Made by a program: the position numbers and the translations under genes
Shown here: positions 54,255 to 64,000 of the stretch, one piece after another
Numbering within the stretch: the stretch's first letter is position 1
Layout: every line of letters begins with the position of its first letter
Source: Pseudomonas sp. TH31
GTDB lineage: Bacteria; Pseudomonadota; Gammaproteobacteria; Pseudomonadales; Pseudomonadaceae
NCBI RefSeq assembly: GCF_016650815.1
Contig: NZ_JAEKEZ010000022.1
Location: 1 to 64,000, forward strand
Reading direction: 5' to 3'
Length of the DNA: 64,000 nucleotides
The notes under the pieces: model-generated
Told to the model about the DNA's origin: nothing
The model's input: the letters and a program-made list of their open reading frames with translations, nothing else
Databases searched by the model: none

Positions 54255-55196
54255 TTAGCGGAACATCGCGCTGATCGATTCTTCATTGCTGATGCGGCGA
54301 ACCGCCTCGGCAACTACCGGCGCGATATCCAGTTGACGGATACGCGAGCAGGCTTGAGCAGCTGCTGACAACGGGATGGTGTTAGTCACCACCAGTTCGT
54401 CCAGCATGGAATTTTCGATGTTTTCGATCGCCCGACCGGACAGCACAGGGTGTGTGCAGTAGGCGAAAACCTTGGCAGCGCCATGCTCTTTCAAGGCCTT
54501 GGCCGCGTGGCACAGAGTGCCGGCGGTATCGACCATGTCATCGACCAGAATACAGGTACGCCCTTCGACATCACCGATGATATGCATCACTTCAGAGTGA
54601 TTGGCTTTCTCACGGCGTTTGTCGATGATCCCGAGATCCACGCCCAGGGATTTGGCAACAGCACGTGCACGCACGACGCCGCCAATGTCCGGGGACACAA
54701 TCATCAGGTTTTCGAAGCGCTGATCTTCAATGTCATCCACCAAAACTGGGGAGCCGTAGATGTTATCTACCGGAATATCGAAGAAACCCTGGATTTGGTC
54801 AGCATGCAAGTCAACCGTGAGAACACGATCGATGCCGACTACGGTAAGCATGTCAGCGACGACTTTCGCGCTGATAGCCACACGTGCGGAACGCGGACGG
54901 CGATCCTGACGGGCATAACCAAAGTAAGGAATAACAGCAGTGATACGAGTAGCCGAGGAGCGGCGGAAGGCATCAGCCATCACTACCAGTTCCATCAGGT
55001 TATCGTTAGTCGGAGCGCAAGTCGGCTGAATAATGAAAACATCTTTACCGCGGACGTTTTCATTGATCTCGGCAGTAATTTCGCCGTCGGAAAACTTACC
55101 GACAGAGATGTCACCGAGAGGGATATGCAGCTGACGTACAACACGCCGAGCCAGATCGGGGTTAGCGTTCCCCGTAAAGACCATCATCTTGGACAC
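54255..55196 (-). CDS. prs: Ribose-phosphate pyrophosphokinase
   Basis: Makes PRPP for nucleotide, His and Trp synthesis. From GTG 55196 the 313-residue length equals that of the family ([20 protein letters not shown]). Conserved parts: [14 protein letters not shown] for [21 protein letters not shown], and the PRPP loop [10 protein letters not shown]. The open frame extends to 55274 but runs into tRNA-Gln. It follows tRNA-Gln and ispE. Confidence 0.96.
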   Translation of the reverse strand: MSKMMVFTGNANPDLARRVVRQLHIPLGDISVGKFSDGEITAEINENVRGKDVFIIQPTCAPTNDNLMELVVMADAFRRSSATRITAVIPYFGYARQDRRPRSARVAISAKVVADMLTVVGIDRVLTVDLHADQIQGFFDIPVDNIYGSPVLVDDIEDQRFENLMIVSPDIGGVVRARAVAKSLGVDLGIIDKRREKANHSEVMHIIGDVEGRTCILVDDMVDTAGTLCHAAKALKEHGAAKVFAYCTHPVLSGRAIENIENSMLDELVVTNTIPLSAAAQACSRIRQLDIAPVVAEAVRRISNEESISAMFR

Positions 55197-55242
55197 GCGC
55201 AGTACCTGAAGGCTGAGGGTAACCTGGATGAGTATAGGAAAA

Positions 55243-55317
55243 TGGCAGGGGCGGCTGGATTCGAACCAACGCATGGCAGGATCAAAACCTGCTGCCTTAC
55301 CGCTTGGCGACGCCCCT
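55243..55317 (-). tRNA. tRNA-Gln (anticodon TTG)
   Basis: 75 bases with encoded CCA. Acceptor stem AGGGGCG/CGCCCCT, anticodon loop TTTTGAT with anticodon TTG, and a T stem around TTCGAAT. It lies between ispE and prs, as in other pseudomonads. Confidence 0.94.
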
Positions 55318-55353
55318 GTATCTGTTGCAACGATTACCCAGTAATCGGTTCTT

Positions 55354-56205
55354 TTAGAGCAGACTTTGCAGCTTGCGATGCAACATCGAAACGTTGCTTC
55401 CCTTTGCTACAAACCCTGTAAGGGTCTCTGTAAGAAGGGCCGAGACTTTATCAGCTTCAGCTTTGCTTGGGAAGCCCCCAAACACACAACTTCCAGTGCC
55501 GGTGAGTTTTGCTTCGGTAAATTTACCTAACAAATTCAAAGCGTTACGTACAGCTGGGTAACGTCTTGCTACTACCGGTAAGCAGTCATTACGACTGTTT
55601 CCCTTGGGAACGGGGCGCACTTTAATGGCAGAAGAGTTACGTGTCAACAACGGATCTGAAAAAATTTCTGCTGTACTTACAGATACTTGCGGCACCAGCA
55701 CCAGATACCACGGTTCTTCGGGGTCTACAGGGGTGAGTTTCTCACCGACACCCTCGGCGAAAGCGGCATGCCCGCGCACGAAAACCGGGACGTCAGCGCC
55801 CAGTGTCAGGCCCAGCGCGGCCAGTCGATCCTCATCCCAACCCAGTTGCCAGAGGTGATTGAGGCCGAGCAACGTCGTCGCGGCATTTGAACTGCCGCCA
55901 CCGATTCCACCGCCCATGGGCAGAATTTTTTCAATCCAGATGTCGATGCCGAGCGAACAACCGGATTGTTCCTGAAGTTTTTTCGCCGCTCGAACAATCA
56001 GGTTACTGTCGTGAGCAACACCCTCGAACTCGGTGTGCAAATGAATCACACCGTCATCGCGCACGGCGAAGGTGATTTCATCAGCGTAATCGAGAAACTG
56101 AAAAATCGTCTGCAACTCGTGATAACCGTCTTCACGGCGCCCAAGAATGTGCAGCATCAAGTTGAGTTTGGCCGGCGACGGTAGCGTCAAGCGCGCAGCG
56201 GTCAT
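55354..56205 (-). CDS. ispE: 4-diphosphocytidyl-2-C-methyl-D-erythritol kinase
   Basis: Kinase of the MEP pathway to isoprenoids. From ATG 56205 it has 283 residues: [20 protein letters not shown] at the N-terminus, the GHMP ATP loop [15 protein letters not shown], and TGSGSCVFG-like [11 protein letters not shown] near the C-terminus. The start lies just after the stop of lolB, so the two are coupled. Confidence 0.95.
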   Translation of the reverse strand: MTAARLTLPSPAKLNLMLHILGRREDGYHELQTIFQFLDYADEITFAVRDDGVIHLHTEFEGVAHDSNLIVRAAKKLQEQSGCSLGIDIWIEKILPMGGGIGGGSSNAATTLLGLNHLWQLGWDEDRLAALGLTLGADVPVFVRGHAAFAEGVGEKLTPVDPEEPWYLVLVPQVSVSTAEIFSDPLLTRNSSAIKVRPVPKGNSRNDCLPVVARRYPAVRNALNLLGKFTEAKLTGTGSCVFGGFPSKAEADKVSALLTETLTGFVAKGSNVSMLHRKLQSLL

Positions 56206-56207
56206 GT

Positions 56208-56825
56208 TCACTGCCCCAGTTTGCGTGGTTGCCATTCCTTGATCACCAGCGTGATATCAAGGTCGGTGCCGTGCAGTTTGATTCGCTCGGGCAACCAATA
56301 GCCGTTTTGTTCGGCGTAACTGAGGTACTCGACCTGCCAGCCATCCTGTTCGAGGCTGGCCAGGCGGCTGTCGGTGTCCAGGGTCAGGCGACTTTTGCTG
56401 TCCGGGGCCGGGAGCCCGCGAACCCACCAGGCCAAATTGGACACCGGCAATTTCCAGCCCATTTGCTCTTCGAGCAAGGCTTCAGGAGAGGTCGCGTCAT
56501 AGCGGCCCTGGTTGGCGACTTCCAGCGACACTTTGCCCGGGCGACCGGTCAGGCGAGCAGCGCCGCGACCCAGCGGGCCGGAAAGACGGATGTCGTAGTA
56601 ATCCTGTCGCTGCAGCCAGAACAACGTGCCGCTGCCCGAATCCTTGGGGGCGCGAATGCCGATCTTGCCGTTGATCTGCCAGCCGTCGAGGCTGGTCATC
56701 TGCTGTTTGTACACGTTCCATTGGGCCGGGTTGCCTTGACCCTGGACCGATTCACGGGCACCGAAGCCCGCGCAACCGGCGAGCAGGGCGATAAAGCTGA
56801 AAACAATAACGTGGCGCAAAAACAT
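56208..56825 (-). CDS. lolB: Outer-membrane lipoprotein LolB
   Basis: Takes lipoproteins from LolA and inserts them into the outer membrane. 205 residues with a lipoprotein signal (FIALLAGC, C18), then [20 protein letters not shown] and [20 protein letters not shown], typical of LolB. It lies between the TPR gene and ispE. Confidence 0.94.
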   Translation of the reverse strand: MFLRHVIVFSFIALLAGCAGFGARESVQGQGNPAQWNVYKQQMTSLDGWQINGKIGIRAPKDSGSGTLFWLQRQDYYDIRLSGPLGRGAARLTGRPGKVSLEVANQGRYDATSPEALLEEQMGWKLPVSNLAWWVRGLPAPDSKSRLTLDTDSRLASLEQDGWQVEYLSYAEQNGYWLPERIKLHGTDLDITLVIKEWQPRKLGQ

Positions 56826-56829
56826 AATC

Positions 56830-58553
56830 TTAAAGAGTCTCTGATCCGGTCAGGCGCTTGATGGTGCCGCGCAGGGTAGGGCTGTCGGGCTGGTCCTTAA
56901 GGAACTTGCCCCAGATTTGCTTGGCTTCCCGTTGCTTGCCGTTGGTCCACAGGACTTCGCCCAGGTGCGCGGCGACTTCTTGGTCGGGGAAGCGTTCCAA
57001 AGCCTGACGCAGCAAGCGTTCGGCCTCATCCAGATTGCCCAGGCGGAAATTCACCCAGCCGAGGCTGTCGAGTACCGCCGGGTCTTCCGGATTGAGCTGA
57101 TGAGCGTGTTCGATCAGGGCCTTGGCTTCTTCATAACGGGTCGTGCGGTCGGACAAGGTGTAGCCGAGGGCATTCAACGCCATCGCATTGTCCGGGTCGC
57201 GCTTGATGATCAGGCGCAGGTCTTTTTCCATCTGCGCCAGGTCATTGCGCTTTTCCGCGAGCATGGCCGGGTGTACAGCAGATTCAGATCGTCCGGGTAT
57301 TGCAGCAGCGCTTGTTGCAGAACTTTCCAGGCCTTGTCGCCCTGATTGTTGGCGGACAGGGTCTCGGCCTCGATCAGGTACAACTGGATCGCGTAATCGG
57401 GTTGAGTATCGCGCTCGGCCGCCAGTTTGCTTTGTGCTTCGGCACTCTTGCCGTTGTTCATCAGGATATCGGCCTGACGCAATTGCGCTGGCAGGTAATC
57501 GTTACCGGGGCCGACCTGGGCGTACTCGATCAGGGCGCCTTGCGGGTCGTTGCGCTCTTCAGCGATACGGCCGAGGTTCAGGTGCGCCGAGTCCACATGG
57601 CTTTCCCGGGCGATCAGGTCTTCCAGGTAACCCTTGGCCTCGTCCCAGGCCTTGGCTTCCAGGCATACCAGCGCCAGGGAATAACGAAGTTCGTCGTCTT
57701 CCGGATATTGCTGAACGAGGCTGGAGAATTCGACTTTGGCGTCGTTCATGCGGTCCTGTTCGACCAGCATGCGGGCGTAGGTCAGGCGCAGGCGTTTGTC
57801 GTCCGGGTATTTCCTGATGCTTTTTTGCAGCAGCGGCAAGGCTTCACCGCCACGGTCGAGTGTTTGCAGCAAGCGCGCACGCAACAGGATCGGGGCGATT
57901 TCGCCGTCGTCCGGCGGATTGTCTTCGAGCAAGGTCAGCGCGCCTTTGGCGTCGCCGTCCTGCTGCATCAGCAAGGCCTTGCCGAAAATCAACTGGCTGT
58001 TCTTTGGATGGCGTTGCAGCAAACGGTCGAAACTTTTCATCAGGCCGTTGCGGGTGCCCTGGTCGGTGTCAGCCGCCGACAAGGCCAGAAAATCGAAATG
58101 CGTGTCGCCTTTGCCCTGCAGGACTTTCTCCATGTAGACCATGGAGTCGTCATAACGCCCGGCACGCGCCAGTTGCACGGCTGCCGCCCGTTGCGCCTCG
58201 AGGTCGTCCGGGGCGTTTTTCGCCCAGATCAGCGCGGTATCCAGGGCAGCCTGATCGGCGCCCAGGTACTCGGCGATGCGGAATGCCCGCTCGGAGATGC
58301 CCGGATCCTGAGTATTGATGGCCTGGGTCACGTAGTTGTCCAGCGCAATGTCGAAACGATTACGTTGGCCAGCCAGTTCGGCGCTCAACAGACTGAAGAC
58401 GGTTTCTTCACTGAATGAGCTGTAGACCTTGGGCTTTTCAGGGGCTGGAGTGCTGTCTTCAGTCGGCGGCGTACCGTCCGACGACACGGGTGCCATGGCC
58501 TGGCAGCCGCTGAGGAAGACAAAAGCGAGGAGCAACGCGGAAGATCTATTCAT
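56830..58553 (-). CDS. TPR-repeat lipoprotein, one apparent frameshift
   Basis: Signal peptide with lipobox LSGC (C17) and then a series of tetratricopeptide repeats, for example [20 protein letters not shown] and [20 protein letters not shown]. The frame breaks near 57267; restoring one base (CC to CCC) joins LNLLYTR to [16 protein letters not shown] and gives 574 residues, close to the length of the corresponding protein in other Pseudomonas. Probably envelope-associated; function unknown. The break is in a homopolymer and probably an error. It is divergent from hemA. Confidence 0.86.
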
Positions 58554-58649
58554 ATAGGAGAAGGACGACTAACCTGCGGTCGGATCATCATGACACAAGC
58601 CTTCGGCCAAACATAACCGCCCGGCCAATTTACCCGCGCGCGTTCCCCC

Positions 58650-58803
58650 GTAGGAGCTGGCGAAGCCTGCGATCTTTTGATCTTGCTCCTTAAAGGCAAA
58701 AGATCGCAGCTTCTGTAGGAGCTGGCGAAGCCTGCGATCTTTTGATCTTGCTCTTGGCCATCTTCGACGCAGCCAAAGATCGCAGCCTTCGGCAGCTCCT
58801 ACA
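58650..58803. repeat. Tandem REP elements, GCCTGCGATCTTTT family
   Basis: GTAGGAGCTGGCGAAGCCTG at 58650 and again at 58715, each followed by CGATCTTTTGATCTTGCTC, with two complementary arms (AAAAGATCGCAGC near 58698, AAAGATCGCAGCCTTCGGCA near 58774). It fills much of the 387-base gap between the TPR gene and hemA; the rest must hold their promoters. Confidence 0.88.
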
Positions 58804-58940
58804 AAAGCCCGGGACCTGTGTAAACGAGAACCGCTCGCAGACTCTGGCGCTTCCTACCGCAGCGATAGATATCGAGTGGTTGTTCTCAATCTGACGAAGT
58901 AGGACAATTGCCGGCTTCACGTCACCATCAGCGACCTTGA

Positions 58941-60227
58941 ATGGCCTTTCTTGCACTCGGTATTAACCACAAGACTGCTTCAGTAGACGTCCGCGAGCGC
59001 GTGGCCTTTACCCCTGAGCAACTGGTGGAGGCCTTGCAACAGCTCTGCCGACTCACTGACAGCCGCGAAGCTGCGATCCTCTCCACCTGCAATCGCAGTG
59101 AGCTTTATATAGAACAGGATCACCTTTCGGCGGACGTCATCTTGCGCTGGCTGGCTGATTATCATCATCTAAGCCTCGAAGAGCTGCGTGCGTGCGCTTA
59201 TGTGCACGAAGATGATGCGGCAGTTCGTCACATGATGCGGGTCGCCTCCGGGCTCGATTCACTGGTGTTGGGCGAGCCGCAGATTCTCGGCCAGATGAAA
59301 TCGGCCTACGCCGTGGCCCGCGAAGCCGGCACTATCGGCCCGTTGCTGGGGCGGTTGTTCCAGGCCACGTTCAACGCGGCCAAACAAGTGCGTACCGATA
59401 CGGCCATCGGCGAAAACCCGGTGTCCGTGGCGTTTGCCGCAGTCAGCCTGGCGAAACAGATTTTCAGCGACTTGCAACGCAGCCAGGCCCTGCTGATCGG
59501 CGCAGGCGAGACCATCACCCTGGTCGCCCGTCATCTGCACGAGTTGGGCGTGAAGCGCATCGTCGTCGCCAACCGGACGCTGGAACGCGCGAGCATTCTC
59601 GCCGAACAGTTCGGCGCCCACGCCGTGCTGCTCTCGGACATCCCGGCTGAACTGGTGCGCAGCGACATCGTCATCAGCTCCACCGCCAGCCAGTTGCCGA
59701 TCCTGGGCAAAGGCGCGGTGGAAAGTGCCCTGAAACTGCGCAAGCACAAACCGATCTTCATGGTGGATATCGCCGTCCCTCGGGATATCGAGCCTGAAGT
59801 CGGCGAACTCGACGACGTTTATCTGTACAGCGTCGACGATCTCCACGAAGTGGTCGCCGAAAATCTCAAGAGCCGACAAGGCGCTGCCCAAGCGGCGGAA
59901 GAGATGGTGTCGATCGGCGCCGATGACTTTATGGTGCGCCTGCGCGAACTGGCGGCGGTGGATGTGCTCAAGGCTTATCGTCAGCAAAGCGAGCGCATGC
60001 GTGATGAAGAATTGCAAAAGGCCCAGCGCATGCTGGCCAACGGCAGCAGCGCCGAAGACGTGCTGGTGCAACTGGCCCGCGGGCTGACCAACAAACTGTT
60101 GCACGCGCCTAGTGTGCAGTTGAAAAAGTTGACTGCCGAAGGCCGCCTCGATGCGCTGGCCATGGCCCAGGAACTCTTTGCCCTCGGTGAGGGCTCGTCG
60201 GATAGCTCGGATAAAAAACCGCAATGA
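58941..60227 (+). CDS. hemA: Glutamyl-tRNA reductase
   Basis: First committed step of tetrapyrrole synthesis. 428 residues: [17 protein letters not shown], the catalytic C50 in [22 protein letters not shown] and the NADPH site [16 protein letters not shown]. Length and order are normal. It overlaps prfA by four bases, an arrangement found in many gammaproteobacteria. Confidence 0.96.
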   Translation: MAFLALGINHKTASVDVRERVAFTPEQLVEALQQLCRLTDSREAAILSTCNRSELYIEQDHLSADVILRWLADYHHLSLEELRACAYVHEDDAAVRHMMRVASGLDSLVLGEPQILGQMKSAYAVAREAGTIGPLLGRLFQATFNAAKQVRTDTAIGENPVSVAFAAVSLAKQIFSDLQRSQALLIGAGETITLVARHLHELGVKRIVVANRTLERASILAEQFGAHAVLLSDIPAELVRSDIVISSTASQLPILGKGAVESALKLRKHKPIFMVDIAVPRDIEPEVGELDDVYLYSVDDLHEVVAENLKSRQGAAQAAEEMVSIGADDFMVRLRELAAVDVLKAYRQQSERMRDEELQKAQRMLANGSSAEDVLVQLARGLTNKLLHAPSVQLKKLTAEGRLDALAMAQELFALGEGSSDSSDKKPQ

Positions 60228-61305
60228 AAGCGTCACTGCTCAATAAGCTGGACATCCTCCAGGACCGTTTCGAGGAATTGACCGCTCTGCTTGGCGATGG
60301 CGAAGTCATTTCCGATCAGAACAAATTCCGCGCCTATTCCAAGGAATACGCGGAAGTCGAGCCGATTGTCCAAACCTATAAACAGCTGCTTAAAGTGCAA
60401 GGCGACCTCGAAGGCGCCCAGGCACTGCTCAAGGACAGCGACCCGGACATGCGCGAAATGGCCGTGGAAGAAGTCCGCGAAGCCAAGGAGCAACTGATCG
60501 AAATCGAATCCCGGCTGCAACGCATGCTGCTGCCCAGGGACCCGAACGACGGGCGCAACGTATTCCTCGAAATTCGTGCCGGCACCGGCGGTGACGAAGC
60601 GGCGATTTTCTCCGGCGACCTGTTCCGCATGTATTCGCGTTACGCCGAGCGGCGTGGCTGGCGGGTGGAGATTCTCTCGGAGAACATCGGCGAGCACGGC
60701 GGCTTCAAAGAAGTCATTGCCGGGTCGAAGGCGAGAATGTCTACGGCAAGCTGAAATTCGAATCCGGTGCGCACCGTGTGCAACGGGTGCCGGCGACTGA
60801 ATCGCAGGGTCGCATCCACACCTCGGCCTGCACCGTGGCGGTGTTGCCCGAGCCGGACGAGCAGGAAGCGATCGAGATCAATCCGTCGGACTTGCGGATC
60901 GATACCTATAAATCTTCCGGCGCCGGCGGTCAGCACGTTAACAAAACCGACTCGGCAATCCGCATCACGCACTTGCCGTCCGGTATTGTCGTCGAATGCC
61001 AGGAAGAACGTTCCCAGCACAAGAACCGCGCCCGGGCGATGTCCTGGCTGTCGGCCAAGCTTAACGACCAGCAGACCAGCGCCGCTGCGAATGCCATCGC
61101 CAGCGAGCGTAAGCTGCTGGTGGGGTCAGGTGATCGCTCCGAGCGGATCCGCACCTACAACTTTGCCCAGGGCCGTGTCACCGACCACCGGGTCAACCTG
61201 ACGCTGTATTCCCTCGACGAAATCCTCGCCGGTGGTGTCGATGCAGTGATCGAGCCGTTGTTGGCCGAGTACCAGGCCGACCAATTGGCGGCGATAGGTG
61301 AGTAA
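60224..61305 (+). CDS. prfA: Peptide chain release factor 1, one apparent frameshift
   Basis: Reads UAA and UAG stop codons and releases the protein. The N-terminal part ([20 protein letters not shown]) is intact to residue 166 and then leaves the frame at 60720-60721. Restoring one C (GCCGGG to GCCCGGG) continues as [40 protein letters not shown] and the GGQ motif in [15 protein letters not shown], giving 360 residues, the standard RF1 length. RF1 is essential, so the gap is almost certainly a sequence error; programmed frameshifting is known for RF2, not RF1. It is followed directly by prmC, which methylates its GGQ glutamine. Confidence 0.93.
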
Positions 61306-62136
61306 ATGACGATCATTGCCAGTTTGTTGCGTGCTGCCGAACTCCCCGACTCTCCGACGGCGCGCCTGGATGCCGAATTGTTGCTGGCGGCTGCCTTGGG
61401 CAAGTCCCGCAGCTTCCTGCATACCTGGCCCGAGCGCATTGTGCCGAGCGAAGCGGCGCTGACCTTTGCCAGCTATTTACAGCGTCGTCGCGGCGGTGAG
61501 CCGGTGGCTTACATTCTGGGTCTGCAAGGTTTCTGGAAGCTTGATCTGGAAGTCGCGCCGCACACGCTGATCCCGCGCCCGGACACCGAGTTGCTGGTGG
61601 AAGCTGCGCTGGAACTGTTGCCCGCTACACCGGCCTTGGTCCTTGACCTGGGCACCGGCAGCGGCGCGATTGCATTGGCCCTGGCCAGCGAGCGTCCGGC
61701 CTGGAAGGTGACTGCTGTCGACCGTGTACTCGAAGCCGTGGCATTGGCCGAGCGCAATCGCCAGCGTCTGCACCTCAACAACGCCACGGTGCTGAGCAGT
61801 CATTGGTTCAGCGCCCTGGAAGGTCAACGCTTTGAGCTGATCATCAGCAACCCGCCGTACATCGCGTCCGCCGATCCGCATCTGGTGGAAGGTGACGTGC
61901 GTTTTGAGCCGGCCAGTGCCTTGGTCGCCGGTGTCGACGGGCTCGACGACCTGCGTTTGATCGTCGCCCAGGCACCGGACTACCTCGAAGCCGGTGGGTG
62001 GTTGATGCTGGAACACGGCTATGACCAAGCCGGCGCGGTGCGTGATTTGCTGCTGACCCGTGGTTTTGAAGAAGTCCACAGCCGCACCGATCTGGGCGGT
62101 CACGAACGGATCAGCCTGGGGCGCCTGCCGTGCTGA
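61306..62136 (+). CDS. prmC: Release factor glutamine methyltransferase
   Basis: Methylates the GGQ glutamine of release factors. 276 residues with the SAM site VLDLGTGSGAIALALA and the catalytic NPPYIA motif. The start codon directly follows the prfA stop, so enzyme and substrate are coexpressed. Confidence 0.95.
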   Translation: MTIIASLLRAAELPDSPTARLDAELLLAAALGKSRSFLHTWPERIVPSEAALTFASYLQRRRGGEPVAYILGLQGFWKLDLEVAPHTLIPRPDTELLVEAALELLPATPALVLDLGTGSGAIALALASERPAWKVTAVDRVLEAVALAERNRQRLHLNNATVLSSHWFSALEGQRFELIISNPPYIASADPHLVEGDVRFEPASALVAGVDGLDDLRLIVAQAPDYLEAGGWLMLEHGYDQAGAVRDLLLTRGFEEVHSRTDLGGHERISLGRLPC

Positions 62137-62885
62137 ATGATCAGGAATTGTTGCGCTACAGCCGGCAGATTCTGTTGCAACACGTCGACATCGACGGTCA
62201 GTTGCGGCTCAAACAAAGCCGTGTGCTGATCGTCGGCCTTGGTGGCCTGGGTTCTCCCGTCGCGCTGTACCTGGCGGCGGCCGGTGTCGGTGAGCTGCAT
62301 CTGGCGGACTTCGATACGGTCGACCTGACCAACCTGCAACGCCAGATCATTCACGACACCAACAGCGTTGGCATGAGCAAGGTCGATTCGGCGATCCGCC
62401 GTTTGAGCGCGATCAATCCCCAGATTCAACTGATCGCCCATCGTGCGGCGCTGGACGAAGATTCCCTGGCCGCTGCGGTTGCAACGGTGGATCTGGTACT
62501 CGACTGCTCCGACAATTTCTCCACCCGCGAGGCGGTCAACGCCGCGTGTGTGGCGGCTGGCAAACCGCTGGTCAGCGGCGCGGCGATTCGTCTGGAAGGG
62601 CAGTTGTCGGTGTTTGACCCGCGCCGTCCGGAGAGTCCCTGCTACCACTGCTTGTATGGTCACGGCAGCGAAGCCGAACTGACCTGCAGCGAAGCCGGGG
62701 TCATCGGCCCGCTGGTGGGGCTGGTCGGCAGCCTGCAAGCGCTTGAAGCACTCAAGTTGCTGGCCGGTTTTGGCGAGCCGCTGGTCGGCCGCTTGTTGTT
62801 GATCGATGCCTTGGGCACGCGTTTTCGTGAGTTGCGGGTCAAGCGTGATCCGGGTTGCAGCGTTTGTGGGCCGGCCCATGCGTGA
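62130..62885 (+). CDS. moeB: Molybdopterin-synthase adenylyltransferase
   Basis: Activates the MoaD C-terminus in molybdenum cofactor synthesis. 251 residues from GTG 62130: [19 protein letters not shown], the ATP loop [32 protein letters not shown], and a zinc site CYHCLYG...CSVCGP. It overlaps prmC by seven bases and murI by eight. Confidence 0.92.
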   Translation: MLNDQELLRYSRQILLQHVDIDGQLRLKQSRVLIVGLGGLGSPVALYLAAAGVGELHLADFDTVDLTNLQRQIIHDTNSVGMSKVDSAIRRLSAINPQIQLIAHRAALDEDSLAAAVATVDLVLDCSDNFSTREAVNAACVAAGKPLVSGAAIRLEGQLSVFDPRRPESPCYHCLYGHGSEAELTCSEAGVIGPLVGLVGSLQALEALKLLAGFGEPLVGRLLLIDALGTRFRELRVKRDPGCSVCGPAHA

Positions 62886-63669
62886 AGCGCCGATTGGCGT
62901 GTTCGACTCCGGCGTCGGTGGGCTTTCGGTGCTGGCCGAGATCCAGCGTTTGCTGCCTGACGAGTCGCTGTTGTATGTCGCCGACTGCGGGAATATTCCC
63001 TACGGCGAGAAAACCCCCGAATTCATCCAGCAGCGCTGCAGCGTGATCGCCGATTTCTTGCGGCAACAGGGTGCCAAGGCACTGGTGTTGGCCTGCAACA
63101 CGGCTACCGTGGCCGGCGTCGCCAATTTGCGTCGTGATTATCCCGAATGGCCCATCGTCGGCATGGAGCCCGCGGTCAAACCGGCCGCGGCGGCCACCCG
63201 CAGTGGCGTGGTCGGTGTATTGGCTACAACCGGCACCTTGCAAAGCGCCAGGTTCGCTGCGTTGCTCGACCGTTTTGCCGCCGATGTGCGCGTCATCACC
63301 CAGCCATGCCCAGGCCTGGTAGAGCTGATTGAAAGCGGCGACTTGCACAGTGCGACCCTGCGTCAGTTGCTTCAAGGCTATGTCGAGCCGCTGTTGGCCG
63401 CCGGCGCCGACACAATAATTCTCGGCTGTACGCATTACCCCTTTCTAAAGCCATTGCTTAAGCAGATGATTCCGGAGCCTATCAGCCTGATCGATACCGG
63501 TGCCGCTGTTGCGCGGCAACTGCAACGTCTGTTGGCCGAGGGGCAATTGCTCGCCGAGGGACCTGCTCGTGCCGCGCAGTTCTGGACCAGTGCCGAGCCG
63601 GAACATTTCAGAAATATCCTGCCGGTACTGTGGCATTCGTCCGGCGTTGTGCGAAGCTTCGACGGTTAG
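62878..63669 (+). CDS. murI: Glutamate racemase
   Basis: Makes D-glutamate for peptidoglycan. 263 residues from ATG 62878: [14 protein letters not shown] with the substrate Asp/Ser, and the two catalytic cysteines C73 (ACNTATV) and C184 (LGCTHYPF). The start lies within the moeB end. Last gene of the hemA-prfA-prmC-moeB-murI series. Confidence 0.95.
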   Translation: MREAPIGVFDSGVGGLSVLAEIQRLLPDESLLYVADCGNIPYGEKTPEFIQQRCSVIADFLRQQGAKALVLACNTATVAGVANLRRDYPEWPIVGMEPAVKPAAAATRSGVVGVLATTGTLQSARFAALLDRFAADVRVITQPCPGLVELIESGDLHSATLRQLLQGYVEPLLAAGADTIILGCTHYPFLKPLLKQMIPEPISLIDTGAAVARQLQRLLAEGQLLAEGPARAAQFWTSAEPEHFRNILPVLWHSSGVVRSFDG

Positions 63670-63789
63670 AGAAAATGCTGGGGCAAACGAGTAATTGGGG
63701 TGAACTTCCAATTAAGCGTCGACTTCTATAGCTGTGTCTGTGAGCTACAAAAAAAACCACACGAAATCGTTCGGAAAAGGATGTTTCTA

Positions 63790-64000
63790 ATGAAGCGACT
63801 ATTCTGTTTGGCCGCGATTGCGACCGCATTGATGGGGCAAAGTATTACCGCTCAGGCGGCTGGCGTGGAGTTCGGGATCGGCCAGACCAGCGATTCGACC
63901 ATGACCTACCGCTTGGGCCTGCAATTCGATTGGGACAAGACCTGGCTGCAAAGTGACGTCGGTCGTGTGACCGGTTACTGGAGCGGCGCCTACACCTATT
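63790..64000 (+). CDS. pagL: Lipid A 3-O-deacylase PagL (partial, runs off the window)
   Basis: Outer-membrane enzyme that removes the 3-O acyl chain of lipid A. The visible 70 residues have a signal peptide (MKRLFCLAAIATALMGQSIT, cleavage after AQA) and the segments FGIGQTSDSTMTYRLGLQFD and GRVTGYWSGAYTY, which match the first strands of P. aeruginosa PagL. The catalytic His-Ser lies beyond the window. Confidence 0.85.
   Translation, partial: MKRLFCLAAIATALMGQSITAQAAGVEFGIGQTSDSTMTYRLGLQFDWDKTWLQSDVGRVTGYWSGAYTY

Noticed and set aside
60719-60724. Programmed frameshift in the release factor gene
   Set aside because: Known programmed shifting is in RF2 at an in-frame UGA; here the gene is RF1 and simply lacks one C of CCC.

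Overview
The window is a Pseudomonas chromosome segment, most like the P. fluorescens group. The signs are the gene order, GC-rich codon use, and two families of Pseudomonas REP palindromes: one with a GCGGGCTTGCTCGCGAA core, one with a GCCGAAGGCTGCGATCTTTT core. The block prs, rplY, pth, ychF with ispE, lolB, hemA, prfA, prmC, moeB, murI and pagL matches the arrangement known in P. aeruginosa. The coordinates end inside pagL.

Left core (1-28.4 kb): a LetAB/PqiAB-type lipid transport operon (two half-length PqiA proteins plus a six-MCE protein); the MksFEB condensin operon; holD-rimI; a beta carbonic anhydrase; a Tat-exported acid phosphatase; an AtoE short-chain fatty acid carrier; an MHS-type permease; a GntP gluconate-type permease; a BdlA-like soluble chemoreceptor; small enzymes and regulators; a LysE exporter opposite an AraC regulator; a ddl remnant; and a gamma-glutamyl enzyme pair (GGCT and GGT).

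Island (about 28.4-47.75 kb): a 19.3 kb integrative element sits in the 3' end of tRNA-Met. It has a P4-type integrase, an excisionase-like gene, AlpA-type regulators, an Ash-like protein, and Toprim and DUF927 replication proteins, so it is organised like a P4-type phage satellite. It has no terminase, capsid, portal or lysis gene. It does have, at the end of the same leftward gene series, a tape-measure protein and a LysM tail/baseplate protein. Its left arm carries cargo: a YafO-like toxin with a candidate partner, a HEPN/AbiU2-like protein with a small partner gene, a cyanovirin-like secreted protein, and several membrane or exported proteins. It also holds several sets of short repeats that look like replication or control sites. 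The combination of satellite replication genes with its own tail-length determinant is the most interesting system here.

Right core (47.7-64 kb): tRNA-Met, a methyl-accepting chemotaxis protein, an Fsr-type MFS transporter, ychF, pth, rplY, prs, tRNA-Gln, ispE, lolB and a TPR lipoprotein, all leftward except the transporter; then hemA-prfA-prmC-moeB-murI and the start of pagL, rightward.

Quality caution: seven genes, including the essential prfA, are each broken by what looks like the loss of one base in a homopolymer (positions near 2642, 15602, 18710, 23701, 41531, 57267 and 60720). Since RF1 cannot be missing, these are most likely sequence errors, and I describe the genes as whole with a probable frameshift artefact. 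Two more island genes (near 34709 and 43047) need one base removed or two added.
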